DNA from: Clostridiaceae bacterium Marseille-Q4149
Lineage (GTDB): Bacteria; Bacillota; Clostridia; Oscillospirales; Oscillospiraceae
DNA length: 64,000 bases
NCBI GenBank assembly: GCA_018228685.1
Contig: CP073691.1
Span: forward strand, 744,001-808,000
Reading direction: 5' to 3'
This document shows positions 33,290-40,908 of the stretch, piece after piece (within the stretch, counting starts at the first letter, position 1; each line of letters opens with the position of its first letter). Both the position numbers and the translations under genes were made by a program. The notes below the pieces were generated by a model that did not search any database, was not told where the DNA came from, and saw only the letters and a list, made by a program, of their open reading frames with translations.

Positions 33290-34396
33290 TTACAGGTCCA
33301 GGGCCAGGTCCCCGTCCTTGATCCAGCCCCACTTGCGCAGGGGGACCGCCAACAGCCAGGTAAGGACTGCCGGCAGCACAAAGGAGATCAGCACCAGGTC
33401 CAGCCAGTCCATCCCGGTGACGGCGGCTTTGATCCCGGCGGCCACGTCGCTGACCCAGCCGGTATACACGCCGATCTGGCCCACCAGGCCGCAGGTGCCC
33501 ATGCCGCTGGACACCGCCGCGCCGTTCATCTCCAGCCGGAACAGGCAGGTGGCGATGGGGCCGGTGATGGCGGAGGCCAGGGTGGGGGGGATCCAGACCC
33601 GGGGGTTGCGGACGATGTTGCCCATCTGCAGCATACTGGTGCCCAGGCCCTGGGCCACCAGGCCGCCCCAGCGGTTTTCCCGGAAGCTCATCACCGCGAA
33701 GCCAATCATCTGGGCGCAGCACCCCGCCACGGCGGCGCCGCCGGCCAGACCCGTCAGACCCAGGGCCGCGCAGATGGCGGCGGAGGAGATGGGCAGGGTC
33801 AGGGCCACGCCGATGACCACGGACACGATGATGCCCATGAAGAAGGGCTGCAGCTCCGTGGCCCACATGATGAACCGGCCCACGGCGCTGGCCGCCGCGC
33901 CGATGGGGGCGGCGATCAGGGCGGCGATGCCGATGCCGGAGAGCACCGTGACAATGGGCGTTACCAGAATGTCGATCTTCGTCTCCTTGCTGACGGCCTT
34001 GCCGATCTCGCTGGCCAGGATCGCCACGAACAGCACCGCCAGAGGCCCTCCGGCCCCGCCCATGAAGTTGGTGGCGAAGCCCACGGGAATCAGGGAATAC
34101 AGCACCAGAGGCGGCGCCTCCAGCGCCCGGCCGATGGCCACCGCCATGCCCGGCCCCACCATGGCCGAGCACAGGCCGCCGATGGTGTAGGTCACGGCGC
34201 CCTCCCCCTTGCCCAGGGTGACGATCACCTCCGTCAGAAATCCGATATGAAGCTGCTGACCGATGGTGTTGAGGATGGTCCCCACCAGCAGGGTGCAGAA
34301 CAGGCCCTGGGCCATAGCGCCCATGGCGTCGATGAAATACCGCTTGGCCGAGAAAACGATGTTCTTCCGGGCCAGGAACTTGCGAACTGCTTCCAT
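33290..34396 (-). CDS. PTS_EIIC_2-type membrane transporter, candidate NiaR target
   Basis: A 368-residue protein with about ten membrane segments: Gly/Ala-rich stretches such as GGLCSAMVGPGMAVAIGRAL and NFMGGAGGPLAVLFVAILASEIGK are typical of the PTS_EIIC_2 family. No EIIA/EIIB domain is fused or adjacent, so sugar phosphorylation is doubtful. A 40-bp perfect palindrome overlaps its promoter, and niaR, the niacin-responsive repressor, lies just upstream. I infer that NiaR controls it and that it may import a niacin-type NAD precursor; the family annotation alone does not show this. Confidence 0.75.
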   Translation of the reverse strand: MEAVRKFLARKNIVFSAKRYFIDAMGAMAQGLFCTLLVGTILNTIGQQLHIGFLTEVIVTLGKGEGAVTYTIGGLCSAMVGPGMAVAIGRALEAPPLVLYSLIPVGFATNFMGGAGGPLAVLFVAILASEIGKAVSKETKIDILVTPIVTVLSGIGIAALIAAPIGAAASAVGRFIMWATELQPFFMGIIVSVVIGVALTLPISSAAICAALGLTGLAGGAAVAGCCAQMIGFAVMSFRENRWGGLVAQGLGTSMLQMGNIVRNPRVWIPPTLASAITGPIATCLFRLEMNGAAVSSGMGTCGLVGQIGVYTGWVSDVAAGIKAAVTGMDWLDLVLISFVLPAVLTWLLAVPLRKWGWIKDGDLALDL

Positions 34397-34420
34397 AGCT
34401 TTGACCTCGCATATGTAAAA

Positions 34421-34460
34421 AGAATGTTATACAGGTGTCATGACACCTGTATAACATTCT
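34421..34460. promoter_or_regulatory. 40-bp perfect palindrome, predicted NiaR operator
   Basis: Bases 34421-34440 are the exact reverse complement of 34441-34460. The core half-site is ACAGGTGTCA, close to what I recall of the NiaR/YrxA box (AGGTGTC...GACACCT); the recall is not verified. It overlaps the -10 box and transcription start of the transporter gene, so binding should repress. Confidence 0.75.
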
Positions 34461-34483
34461 ATCACGTCTTTTCCGTTTGTCAA
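34456..34483 (-). promoter_or_regulatory. Promoter of the PTS-IIC-like gene
   Basis: On the minus strand TTGACA (34478-34483), 16-base spacer, TAGAAT (34456-34461). The -10 box shares bases with the end of the palindrome. Confidence 0.75.
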
Positions 34484-34491
34484 CCGGAACT

Positions 34492-34998
34492 TTACTCCGC
34501 CAGGAAGCCCAGCTCCCGCAGGCGGGCCTTCAGATGCTCATAGGACGCCTCATCGGGGCAGGACAGACTGTGCAGATGGATGCCGTCTGTCAGCTGGGAC
34601 AGGGGGGCGGCCCCCTCCATGCGGGCCATGAACTGCTCCACGTCCAGGCGGCTGCGCAGGTGCAGCGGGGCGGACAGCTGGCCATAGACCGGGTGGTCCA
34701 CAATGACGTCCACAACGGTGCAGCCGCAGTCCACCATGGCATTAAGCTCGTCCCGGGTGCCGGTGCCGTCGTGGCGGCAGGCCACCTGGCGCGGCAGGCC
34801 CGTCTCCCCGGCGTCGGGGATCACATAGCCCCGGGCGGTGGCGGTGATGGCCTGGCCCGCGGCCCGCAGCAGGGCCACGTCTCCCACGATGATCTGGCGG
34901 CTGACGCCAAGCTCCTTGGCCAGGGCGGTGGCGCTGATGGGCTGATGGGCTTCATGGAGCCGGGCGCTGATCCGGCTCCGGCGTTGTTCGGCGGTCAT
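34492..34998 (-). CDS. niaR: NiaR-type transcriptional repressor of NAD biosynthesis/niacin uptake
   Basis: A 168-residue protein: N-terminal HTH_11 winged helix (ISATALAKELGVSRQIIVGDVALLR) and a C-terminal 3H domain (CRHDGTGTRDELNAMVD; HPVYGQLSAPL; GGIHLH-like DGIHLHSL) with the conserved histidines that bind metal. NiaR (YrxA) of Firmicutes represses NAD-related genes when nicotinate is present. GAAGGGAG precedes the ATG at 34998. The neighbouring palindrome and transporter suggest a local regulon; no nad genes are in the window. Confidence 0.9.
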   Translation of the reverse strand: MTAEQRRSRISARLHEAHQPISATALAKELGVSRQIIVGDVALLRAAGQAITATARGYVIPDAGETGLPRQVACRHDGTGTRDELNAMVDCGCTVVDVIVDHPVYGQLSAPLHLRSRLDVEQFMARMEGAAPLSQLTDGIHLHSLSCPDEASYEHLKARLRELGFLAE

Positions 34999-35082
34999 GA
35001 GGAGGACTCCCTTCGGTTTTTCTTCTATCATACACGATTCCCCGGCCCATGGCAAGTTTTTTTCATGAATTTCGCTGCCCTC

Positions 35083-35111
35083 TTGACAGATGGGCCGCCG
35101 GATGGTACACT
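35083..35111 (+). promoter_or_regulatory. Promoter of the cobalamin riboswitch transcript
   Basis: TTGACA (35083-35088), 17-base spacer, TACACT (35106-35111), about 30 bases before the riboswitch. It diverges from niaR. Confidence 0.8.
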
Positions 35112-35137
35112 GTGGACAGAAAAAGAGAATACATCGC

Positions 35138-35316
35138 GCAAGTGCCTGCGCCGCCGGGTGGGCGGCACGGGAGAATAGTGAATCAGGTGAGAATCCTGAA
35201 CGGTACCGCCGCTGTATACGGGGAGGCCGCGCACAGGGACGAAAGTCCGTCACTGGGAAACCGGGAAGACCGTGCGCCTGCTGCTGATCCGTCAGTCAGA
35301 AGACCTGCTTGCCGCC
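35138..35316 (+). promoter_or_regulatory. Cobalamin riboswitch
   Basis: Key elements in order: GGGAGAATAGTGAATC, GGTGAGAATCCTGAACGGT, CCGCCGCTGTA, CACTGGGAAACCGGGAAG and the B12 box AGTCAGAAGACCTGC (35294-35308). It binds an adenosyl-/methylcobalamin-type ligand. A strong terminator follows 58 bases later, so transcription attenuation is expected. The nearest downstream gene starts 513 bases away across repeats. Confidence 0.93.
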
Positions 35317-35373
35317 ATGTTGCCCCCGCTGCGCGCCATACGGCGGAGGATAGCTTCAATCGCGGGAAACCGG

Positions 35374-35408
35374 CCGCGCCAATTTGACTATTGGCGCGGT
35401 TTTTTTGC
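35374..35408 (+). terminator. Riboswitch expression-platform terminator
   Basis: CCGCGCCAAT, loop TTGACT-type bases, ATTGGCGCGG, then seven T residues. Immediately downstream of the cobalamin riboswitch aptamer. Confidence 0.9.
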
Positions 35409-35828
35409 AAGCCTGAGCGCGGCACTGCCGCAGCTTTCCATGGGGGCGGGCAGGAGCAGCCACTCCCGCCCGCCCCCTTACCTTATGTGAAATTTGCCGG
35501 TAAACGCCTGTAGAGGCCGGGTTCTACCCGGCCCGAAAGCGCCGGAATAGCGGGCGGGGCAGAGCCACCGCCCTTACAGGCCCTCTCAGTCACCTTCGGT
35601 GACAGCTCTCCCAAAGGGAGAGCCAAGGCGTGGGGGAACGGATTGCAGCCGAACGCATAAGGAACGTGCGTTCGGCAGACCCGACGGTTGATGTCGGGCC
35701 CACAACCAGTCTGCGGACTGGTTTCGCAATGACACCACAAGAAGATTTCCGATAACCGGCCGCACACACGGGATGGCCGAATCAATATTTCCATCAAGAA
35801 TCCGTATGATCTATCAGGAGGACGACAT
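35409..35828. repeat. Gene-free stretch of palindromic repeats
   Basis: No gene is seen. Contents: a GGGGGCGGGC...GCCCGCCCCC hairpin (35442-35477); a GCC-GGG rich hairpin (35508-35535); a short interspersed repeat at 35581-35630 (CCCTCTCAGTC...GACAGCTCTCCC) whose relative is at 56711-56760; paired GCCGAACGCA/TGCGTTCGGC (35650-35676); and CCAGTCTGCGGACTGG (35705-35720). This pattern is typical of non-coding mosaic elements in gut Clostridia. Confidence 0.6.
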
Positions 35829-36149
35829 ATGCTCATCAATTGGTTCCGGGACCAGGACCACCTGGTCTATATCAACGGCGAGACCCAGCTGGCCCAGCTG
35901 GAAAAGACCCTGCGCTTCCCGGGCTTGCAGGAGGCGGCGGAGGCTCTGCGGGACAATCCCAACCCGGAGGGCTACACCATCAAGGGGCCCAAGCGCACCT
36001 GCGGGCGGCTGTTCGTGCCGGATCTGACCTTCGGCAAGCACATCGAAATGGGAGAAAACGTCTTTTTCTACATGGGCGAGATGGCGGAGTGCTATGTCAT
36101 CTACTGGCCCGGAAAGCCGGTTACGGAGGTGCACCATGGAGAAATGTGA
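35829..36149 (+). CDS. Hypothetical small protein upstream of a Cys-rich domain gene
   Basis: A 106-residue soluble protein with no signal peptide or membrane helix. It starts MLINWFRDQDHLVYING and includes YTIKGPKRTCGRLFVPDLTFG and MGENVFFYMGEMAECYVIYWP; only two Cys. I recognise no family. AGGAGGACGACAT precedes the ATG, and it overlaps the next gene by 14 bases, so the two are coupled. Together they may form the unit read from the cobalamin riboswitch, although 420 bases of repeats intervene. Confidence 0.65.
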   Translation: MLINWFRDQDHLVYINGETQLAQLEKTLRFPGLQEAAEALRDNPNPEGYTIKGPKRTCGRLFVPDLTFGKHIEMGENVFFYMGEMAECYVIYWPGKPVTEVHHGEM

Positions 36150-36444
36150 AGCCCTGTCCACCAAGCCCGAGGAGTGCCGCTACTCCTTCTTCCAGCACAC
36201 GGCCTGCGAGTTTTTCCCCTGCCATGAGACCGCCCATCCGGAGGACTTCAACTGCCTGTTCTGCTACTGTCCCCTGTACGCCTTAGGGGACCGGTGCGGC
36301 GGCAATTTCCGGTATATCGGCGACGGCATCAAGGATTGCAGCGGCTGTCTGCTGCCCCATGGCCGGAAAAGCTACAGCTATGTCACCGGGAAGTTCGGCG
36401 AGATCGCGGAGCTGGCCAAAAAGAACCGCCACACGGAGGAATAA
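36136..36444 (+). CDS. Cysteine-rich small-domain (zf-like) protein
   Basis: A 102-residue protein with clustered Cys/His: TACEFFPCHE, NCLFCYCPLYALGDRCGG and DCSGCLLPH. This is the pattern of the Cysteine-rich small domain (Pfam zf-like, PF04071), a probable metal-binding module found alone or fused to cobalamin-synthesis proteins. That association fits the cobalamin riboswitch upstream. GGAGG at 36125-36129 supports the ATG at 36136 inside the preceding gene. Its biochemical role is unproven. Confidence 0.8.
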   Translation: MEKCEALSTKPEECRYSFFQHTACEFFPCHETAHPEDFNCLFCYCPLYALGDRCGGNFRYIGDGIKDCSGCLLPHGRKSYSYVTGKFGEIAELAKKNRHTEE

Positions 36445-36445
36445 T

Positions 36446-36491
36446 AAATACCGTCTGTAGTTTTCTTCAAGAAAACTACAGACGGTATTTT
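36446..36491. terminator. Bidirectional terminator
   Basis: A 20-bp perfect stem (36446-36465 with 36471-36490; AAATACCGTC...GACGGTATTT) with five-base loop, serving the plus-strand Cys-rich gene and the convergent spoIIP. Confidence 0.9.
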
Positions 36492-36492
36492 C

Positions 36493-37617
36493 TTATCGCC
36501 CCAGGATGGTCTCGGCGAAGCCTTTGGCAAACAGCCGGGCGGCCCGGAGGGCCTCGTCCAGCGAGTTCCCGGCGGCCCCTACCTCCACCAGCAGGCTGCC
36601 CGGGGCGGCAAACTGGTTATAGCGGTAGTTCAGCAGGGTGATGGGCCGCATCAGGGTGGGGGACTGGCTTTCCAGCTTCTCCTGAACGGCGATGGCCAGG
36701 CGCAGGTTGTCCTGCCAGCCGTCGTGGGCCACGCCCATGATCAGGCTCACCTGGGCGGCGGCGGGGTCCTCCGCCGTCACCAGCTTATACTGGGTGCCGT
36801 TGGCGTCCTGCACCGCGTCCCGGTGCAGGTCCAGCACATAGACGATGGAGGGGTACTTGGCCAGGTAGCTCTGGATAGACGCCAGACTGTTTTCATAGGC
36901 GTCGTTGTACGATTCCCCGTCGTGGAGGGTGCGGTCGTGGACCACGGAGATGCCGTAGGACGACAGCTCCGCCGCCAGCTCGTCCCCCACCCGGACCATG
37001 TTGCAGGAGCGGTCCGCCGTGCGGAAGGTGCCGGAGGGGACGTACTCCTGCCCCGGGGGCATGGTATAGGACTCGCTGGCGTGGCTGTGGACGATGAGGA
37101 CCTGGGGTCCCTGCTGGGGACAGGCCGCGAACTGCCGGTCCCCCAGCACCGCCGGGTCCAGGGTCCGGCTGGATTTGTTTTTGATGTACACCCCGTTGAT
37201 GATGCTGTAGCCGTCGGTGGAGCGGGGGTCCACCGTCTGGGCCGGGACGCCGTTGTCCGCCCCGGGCTGGGGGGCCGGGTCCTCCGACGGAGCGGGGGCG
37301 GGGTTTTCCGGTTCCGGTTCCGGTTCCGGGTCCGGCTGGGGGGCGTCGTCCTCCTGCACCGCAAGGGACCGGCCCGCCAGCAGCACCGGCGACTGGCCCA
37401 GGGCCAGCACCGTGGCGGCGGACAGTCCGTCCAGCCCCAGAAGGTCCCCCAGCTCCCACCGCAGCAGTCCCCGGGACAGATGGGGGCGGCGGGACACGGA
37501 CTGCCACAGGGCGGCGGCGCTGTCCGCCCCGGCTCCGGCCAGCACCGTGCCCAGGGCTGCCGCCGCCAGCAAGAGCGCCAGCCCCCGCCGCAAAATTGCC
37601 TGTTTCAAAGCGTTCAC
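36493..37617 (-). CDS. spoIIP: Stage II sporulation protein P
   Basis: A 374-residue SpoIIP: an N-terminal membrane anchor (about 12-30), a Pro/Glu/Asp-rich linker (about 90-125), and the amidase/endopeptidase domain with LIVHSHASESY (metal-binding His, Glu), VHDRTLHDGESYNDAYENS, VLDLHRDAV and the late LLVEVGAAGNSLDEA. It removes peptides and cuts peptidoglycan during engulfment with SpoIID and SpoIIM. Upstream on the minus strand GACATAAT, 14 bases, CATAGGCT resembles a sigma-E promoter (about 37636-37665). In Clostridia it often follows gpr, absent here. Confidence 0.93.
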   Translation of the reverse strand: MNALKQAILRRGLALLLAAAALGTVLAGAGADSAAALWQSVSRRPHLSRGLLRWELGDLLGLDGLSAATVLALGQSPVLLAGRSLAVQEDDAPQPDPEPEPEPENPAPAPSEDPAPQPGADNGVPAQTVDPRSTDGYSIINGVYIKNKSSRTLDPAVLGDRQFAACPQQGPQVLIVHSHASESYTMPPGQEYVPSGTFRTADRSCNMVRVGDELAAELSSYGISVVHDRTLHDGESYNDAYENSLASIQSYLAKYPSIVYVLDLHRDAVQDANGTQYKLVTAEDPAAAQVSLIMGVAHDGWQDNLRLAIAVQEKLESQSPTLMRPITLLNYRYNQFAAPGSLLVEVGAAGNSLDEALRAARLFAKGFAETILGR

Positions 37618-37657
37618 CTCTTTGAGACAAGCCTATGCGGCGGCGGCCGGGATTATG

Positions 37658-38170
37658 TCACGGTTCCATCACCGGGGGGATGTCCACGATCTGCAGGCCC
37701 CGGCGCATGGCGTATTCCATGGTGCGGCGGGTGCCGCCGGGCTGGCCGTTGTGGACCGCCAGCAGCAGGGCGGCGTGGTCCACCATATAGCGGTTGCGCC
37801 GCTGCATGCAGCCGGGACTGTAGGACGACTGCACCAGGGTCTCGTAGTCGCAGGCCGCCACCAGGCGGCGGTAGCGCTCCTGCTGGGTCCGGGGCCAGCC
37901 GTCGGCCTGGGTGGGGCAGGGGATGGCCGCCTCCACGCTGACGTCCCCGTGCCGCTGCCGCAGGGCCAGGGCCAGCTCACAGAAATACAGGTCGCAGCCC
38001 TGGGCCATACCGCAGATGAAGTGCCGGTATCCCGCCTCATAGGCGGCGTCCAGCGCGTCCCGAAGCCGGACCTTCAGGGCCCGGCACCGGGGATCGTCTT
38101 CGTTTTCCCCCCAGGGGAGCTTGGACGGACGGTGGCCGGAAAAGCAGCAGCTGACAGGCCGTGCGCGCAT
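37658..38170 (-). CDS. SLOG-family (DUF1273/YpsA-like) protein
   Basis: A 170-residue Rossmann-like protein. CCFSGHRPSKLPWGENEDD, GYRHFICGMAQGCDLYFCE and a late RNRYMVDHAALLLAVHNGQPGGT match the DUF1273/YpsA SLOG family, which is thought to bind nucleotide-derived ligands; the GMAQG loop is the phosphate-binding site. The function is unknown (YpsA affects cell division in B. subtilis). A stand-alone gene upstream of spoIIP on the same strand with a 40-base gap. Confidence 0.85.
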   Translation of the reverse strand: MRARPVSCCFSGHRPSKLPWGENEDDPRCRALKVRLRDALDAAYEAGYRHFICGMAQGCDLYFCELALALRQRHGDVSVEAAIPCPTQADGWPRTQQERYRRLVAACDYETLVQSSYSPGCMQRRNRYMVDHAALLLAVHNGQPGGTRRTMEYAMRRGLQIVDIPPVMEP

Positions 38171-38243
38171 GGCATCGCCCTCCCTTCAAAGATACTGCCA
38201 CCATTATAGAACATACTTTCTATTTTGTAAAGAGGAATTTCCC

Positions 38244-38272
38244 TTGCAAGCGGGGTGCAAATCCGGTATACT
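38244..38272 (+). promoter_or_regulatory. Promoter of the LOR-family gene
   Basis: TTGCAA (38244-38249), 17-base spacer, TATACT (38267-38272), 24 bases before the ATG. Confidence 0.75.
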
Positions 38273-38295
38273 GGGGAAAAAGGGAGGTGCATCTG

Positions 38296-38766
38296 ATGAA
38301 GCTGTATTTCAAGCAACGGTTCTTTTCGTGGTTTGACAGCTACGACATCTATTATGAGGGCGGCGATGTGGCCTATACCGTGGAGGGAAAGCTCTCCTGG
38401 GGTCATTGCCTGCACATTCTGGACCCCTATGGGCAGCACATTGCCACAGTAAAGCAGCAGGTGCTGACGTTTCTGCCGAAGTTTGATCTGTATGTGGGGG
38501 AGCGGTGCATCGGCACCATCCGCAAGGAGTTCACGTTTTTCCACCCGTCCTTCACCATGGATTTCTGCGGCTGGACGGTGGAGGGCAGCTTCATGGAGTG
38601 GGACTATACCATCCAGGACGGGCCCCGGACGGTGGCTTCTATCAGCAAGGAGCTGTTTAACTGGACAGACACCTATACCATCGACGTGGCGGACCCGGGG
38701 GATGCCCTGTATGCCCTGATGGTGGTGCTGGCCATCGACGCGGAAAAGTGCTCACGGAGCGATTGA
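38296..38766 (+). CDS. LURP-one-related (LOR) family protein
   Basis: A 156-residue protein of the LOR/YxjI family: a Tubby-like 12-strand beta-barrel wrapped around a hydrophobic helix. MKLYFKQRFFSWFDSYDI starts the domain, and FDLYVGERCIGTIRKEFTFF and WDYTIQDG are typical repeats of the barrel. Members may bind phospholipid or act as scaffolds; the function in bacteria is unknown. GGGAGGTG precedes the ATG. Monocistronic with own promoter and terminator. Confidence 0.82.
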   Translation: MKLYFKQRFFSWFDSYDIYYEGGDVAYTVEGKLSWGHCLHILDPYGQHIATVKQQVLTFLPKFDLYVGERCIGTIRKEFTFFHPSFTMDFCGWTVEGSFMEWDYTIQDGPRTVASISKELFNWTDTYTIDVADPGDALYALMVVLAIDAEKCSRSD

Positions 38767-38776
38767 TACGGAATAA

Positions 38777-38807
38777 AAAAAGTGCCCCCGCGGGGGCACT
38801 TTTTTTG
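38777..38807. terminator. Bidirectional terminator
   Basis: AAAAAAAGTGCCCCCG paired with CGGGGGCACTTTTTTT, a perfect palindrome between two convergent genes. Confidence 0.92.
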
Positions 38808-38824
38808 TTCGTGGAAACGAGCTG

Positions 38825-39274
38825 TCAGGGGTTTTCCCGGCTGTCGGCGACGGACACATTTTCAGCCACCCGGGCGGCGGCCTTGGCGTCCTCCTGGCCG
38901 GCGGCATAGGCCCGGGTCCTAGCATCCTCCAGTTCCTTCTGCCGGGTCTTTTCGTCCCGCTCTGCCTGGCGGGCGGACCGGCGGGCCGACACGCTGCGGC
39001 GGGTGGCCTTGATGACCTGCCACGCCGTCAGCAGCACCACCGCCGCCAGACCGATCCATCCGGCGGTGCGGATCTGCCAGAAGTCCCGGATGGTGAAGGC
39101 GTCGTTATACATGCCCAGATAATACAGGGCCACGCCGCCCACGATGCACAGAAGCCCCAGCACCAGGTCCAGCACCGCCCGGACCCGATGGGCCCCACGG
39201 CGCACAAAGAAACACACGATCAGCGCCAGGGCGCACCAGAACAGCGCCGGGGACTGACAATACAGAACGCTCAT
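38825..39274 (-). CDS. Hypothetical membrane protein with coiled-coil tail
   Basis: A 149-residue protein with three hydrophobic segments (about 8-25, 33-52, 70-88) and a long charged helical C-terminus (RRSVSARRSARQAERDEKTRQKE) likely to be cytoplasmic coiled coil. No recognised family. It lies 27 bases downstream of the hydantoinase stop on the same strand and may share its transcript. GAAGGCAGCC precedes the ATG, a weak site. Confidence 0.65.
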   Translation of the reverse strand: MSVLYCQSPALFWCALALIVCFFVRRGAHRVRAVLDLVLGLLCIVGGVALYYLGMYNDAFTIRDFWQIRTAGWIGLAAVVLLTAWQVIKATRRSVSARRSARQAERDEKTRQKELEDARTRAYAAGQEDAKAAARVAENVSVADSRENP

Positions 39275-39301
39275 ACGGCTGCCTTCTTTCTCATTTCCCG
39301 G

Positions 39302-40675
39302 TTACAGGCTGCACTTGCCCCGGGGGATATATTTGCCGTCGGGTCCGGCCAGGACGAAGCCGTCCTCCACCGCCAGACGGCCCCGCAGCCACACCTGGTG
39401 GATGCCGCCCCGGATGGCGAAGCCCTCATAGGGGGAATAACCGGCCAGGCTGGCCATATCCTCGGCCCGGAGCACATGGTCCGCCTGGGGATCGTATACC
39501 ACGATGTCCGCGTCGGCCCCGTCCTGGAGCACGCCCTTCCGGGGGAACATCCCGTAGAGCTTGGCGGGGTTTTCCGCCAGCACCCGGCACATGGTGGCCA
39601 GGCTGATCTTCCGGGTGGTGACGCCGTAGGTATACAGCAGCTCGCCCCGGTTCTCCACCCCCGGCAGACCGCCGGGAATCCTGGTGAAGTCCCCCCGTCC
39701 GGCGTCCTTCTGCTCCAGGGTGAAGCTGCAGTGGTCCGTGGACACGGTCTGAATCTCCCCCTTGCGCAGGGCCGTCCAAAGGGCCTGCTGGTCCCGCTCC
39801 TTCCGGATGGGCGGGGCGCAGACATACCGGGCGGCCCGGGAATAGTCGGGGTCGTCATACACGCTGTCCTCCAGCACCAGATACTGGGGGCAGGTCTCCA
39901 CATACACCCGCTGGCCCCGCTTGCGGGCGGCCTCCACCTCCCGCAGGGCGGCCTCGTTGGTCAGGTGGACGATGACCACCGGGATATCCACCGCCTGGGC
40001 GATGCGCAGGAGCCGGGACACGGCCTCGGCCTCCAGGAAATCGGGCCGGGTCCGGGGATGGGAGCCCACGCCCATCTGGCCCGCCGCCTTCTTTTCGGCG
40101 ATCAGCGCGTCGATGACGCCGCTGTTTTCGCAGTGCACGCCGCAGATGCCGCCCTTTTCCTTCAGCTTCTTCAGGGCGTGATACATGGCCTCGTCGCCGA
40201 TCATCATGGCGGGATAGGTCATGTACATTTTGAAGGAGGAGATACCGGCGGCGTACATATCGTCGATCTCCGCCTCGATGCCGGGATTCCAGTCGTCGAT
40301 GGTCATATGGAAGCCGTAGTCACAGCAGCAATTGCCGTCGGCCTTCTTGTGCCACAGCTCCAGCCCCTGGTGCAGAGTCTCGCCCTTGTTGGGGCAGGCG
40401 AAGTCCACCACCGTGGTGGTGCCGCCCCGCAGAGCCGCCCGGCTGCCGGAGAAAAAGTCGTCCACCGTGGTGGTGCTGCACACGTCCAGGTCGAAGTGGG
40501 TGTGGGCGTCGATGAAGCCCGGCAGCAGAAGCTGCCCCTCCACGTCGATGACGGCGGCCTCCGGCGCGGTGATGCTGCGGGCCACCCGGAGGATCTTCTC
40601 GTCCTCCACCAGCACGTCCGCCCGGCGGGTCCCCCGTCCGGACACCACCGTGCCCCCGCGAAACAGATATTTCAT
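39302..40675 (-). CDS. hydA: Dihydropyrimidinase/hydantoinase family amidohydrolase
   Basis: A 457-residue cyclic amidohydrolase. FIDAHTHFDLD (binuclear metal HxH), SFKMYMTYP with the lysine that is carboxylated, HCENSG, VVIVHLTN, VSTDHCSF (late Asp) and NPAKLYGMFP match dihydropyrimidinase/D-hydantoinase. It opens dihydropyrimidine or hydantoin rings; relatives in gut anaerobes occur in purine/urate degradation gene sets with molybdenum hydroxylases. The divergent 5'-nucleotidase and the xdh-like genes 2-3 kb away fit nucleobase catabolism. GGAGGGCATTTCC precedes the ATG; an extended -10 (GTGGTATAAT on the minus strand, about 40718-40727) is upstream. Confidence 0.9.
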   Translation of the reverse strand: MKYLFRGGTVVSGRGTRRADVLVEDEKILRVARSITAPEAAVIDVEGQLLLPGFIDAHTHFDLDVCSTTTVDDFFSGSRAALRGGTTTVVDFACPNKGETLHQGLELWHKKADGNCCCDYGFHMTIDDWNPGIEAEIDDMYAAGISSFKMYMTYPAMMIGDEAMYHALKKLKEKGGICGVHCENSGVIDALIAEKKAAGQMGVGSHPRTRPDFLEAEAVSRLLRIAQAVDIPVVIVHLTNEAALREVEAARKRGQRVYVETCPQYLVLEDSVYDDPDYSRAARYVCAPPIRKERDQQALWTALRKGEIQTVSTDHCSFTLEQKDAGRGDFTRIPGGLPGVENRGELLYTYGVTTRKISLATMCRVLAENPAKLYGMFPRKGVLQDGADADIVVYDPQADHVLRAEDMASLAGYSPYEGFAIRGGIHQVWLRGRLAVEDGFVLAGPDGKYIPRGKCSL

Positions 40676-40908
40676 GGAAATGCCCTCCTTTTCCGGATCA
40701 TATGGCTTGATTTTTTATTATACCACGGAACGGGCAGAAAAACATACTGTTTTTCCCGGTTTTTCCCTGAGAAAATCCAACAAAAAAGGGGGAATATTTT
40801 TGTATACCTTGCAGAAGGAAAAAGAATTTCCTTTTCCGGAAAAATCATGTATGATAGAAGTACCACAGAACGCATACTGCGCTCTGAAAATGAAGGAGGA
40901 AAGATACC

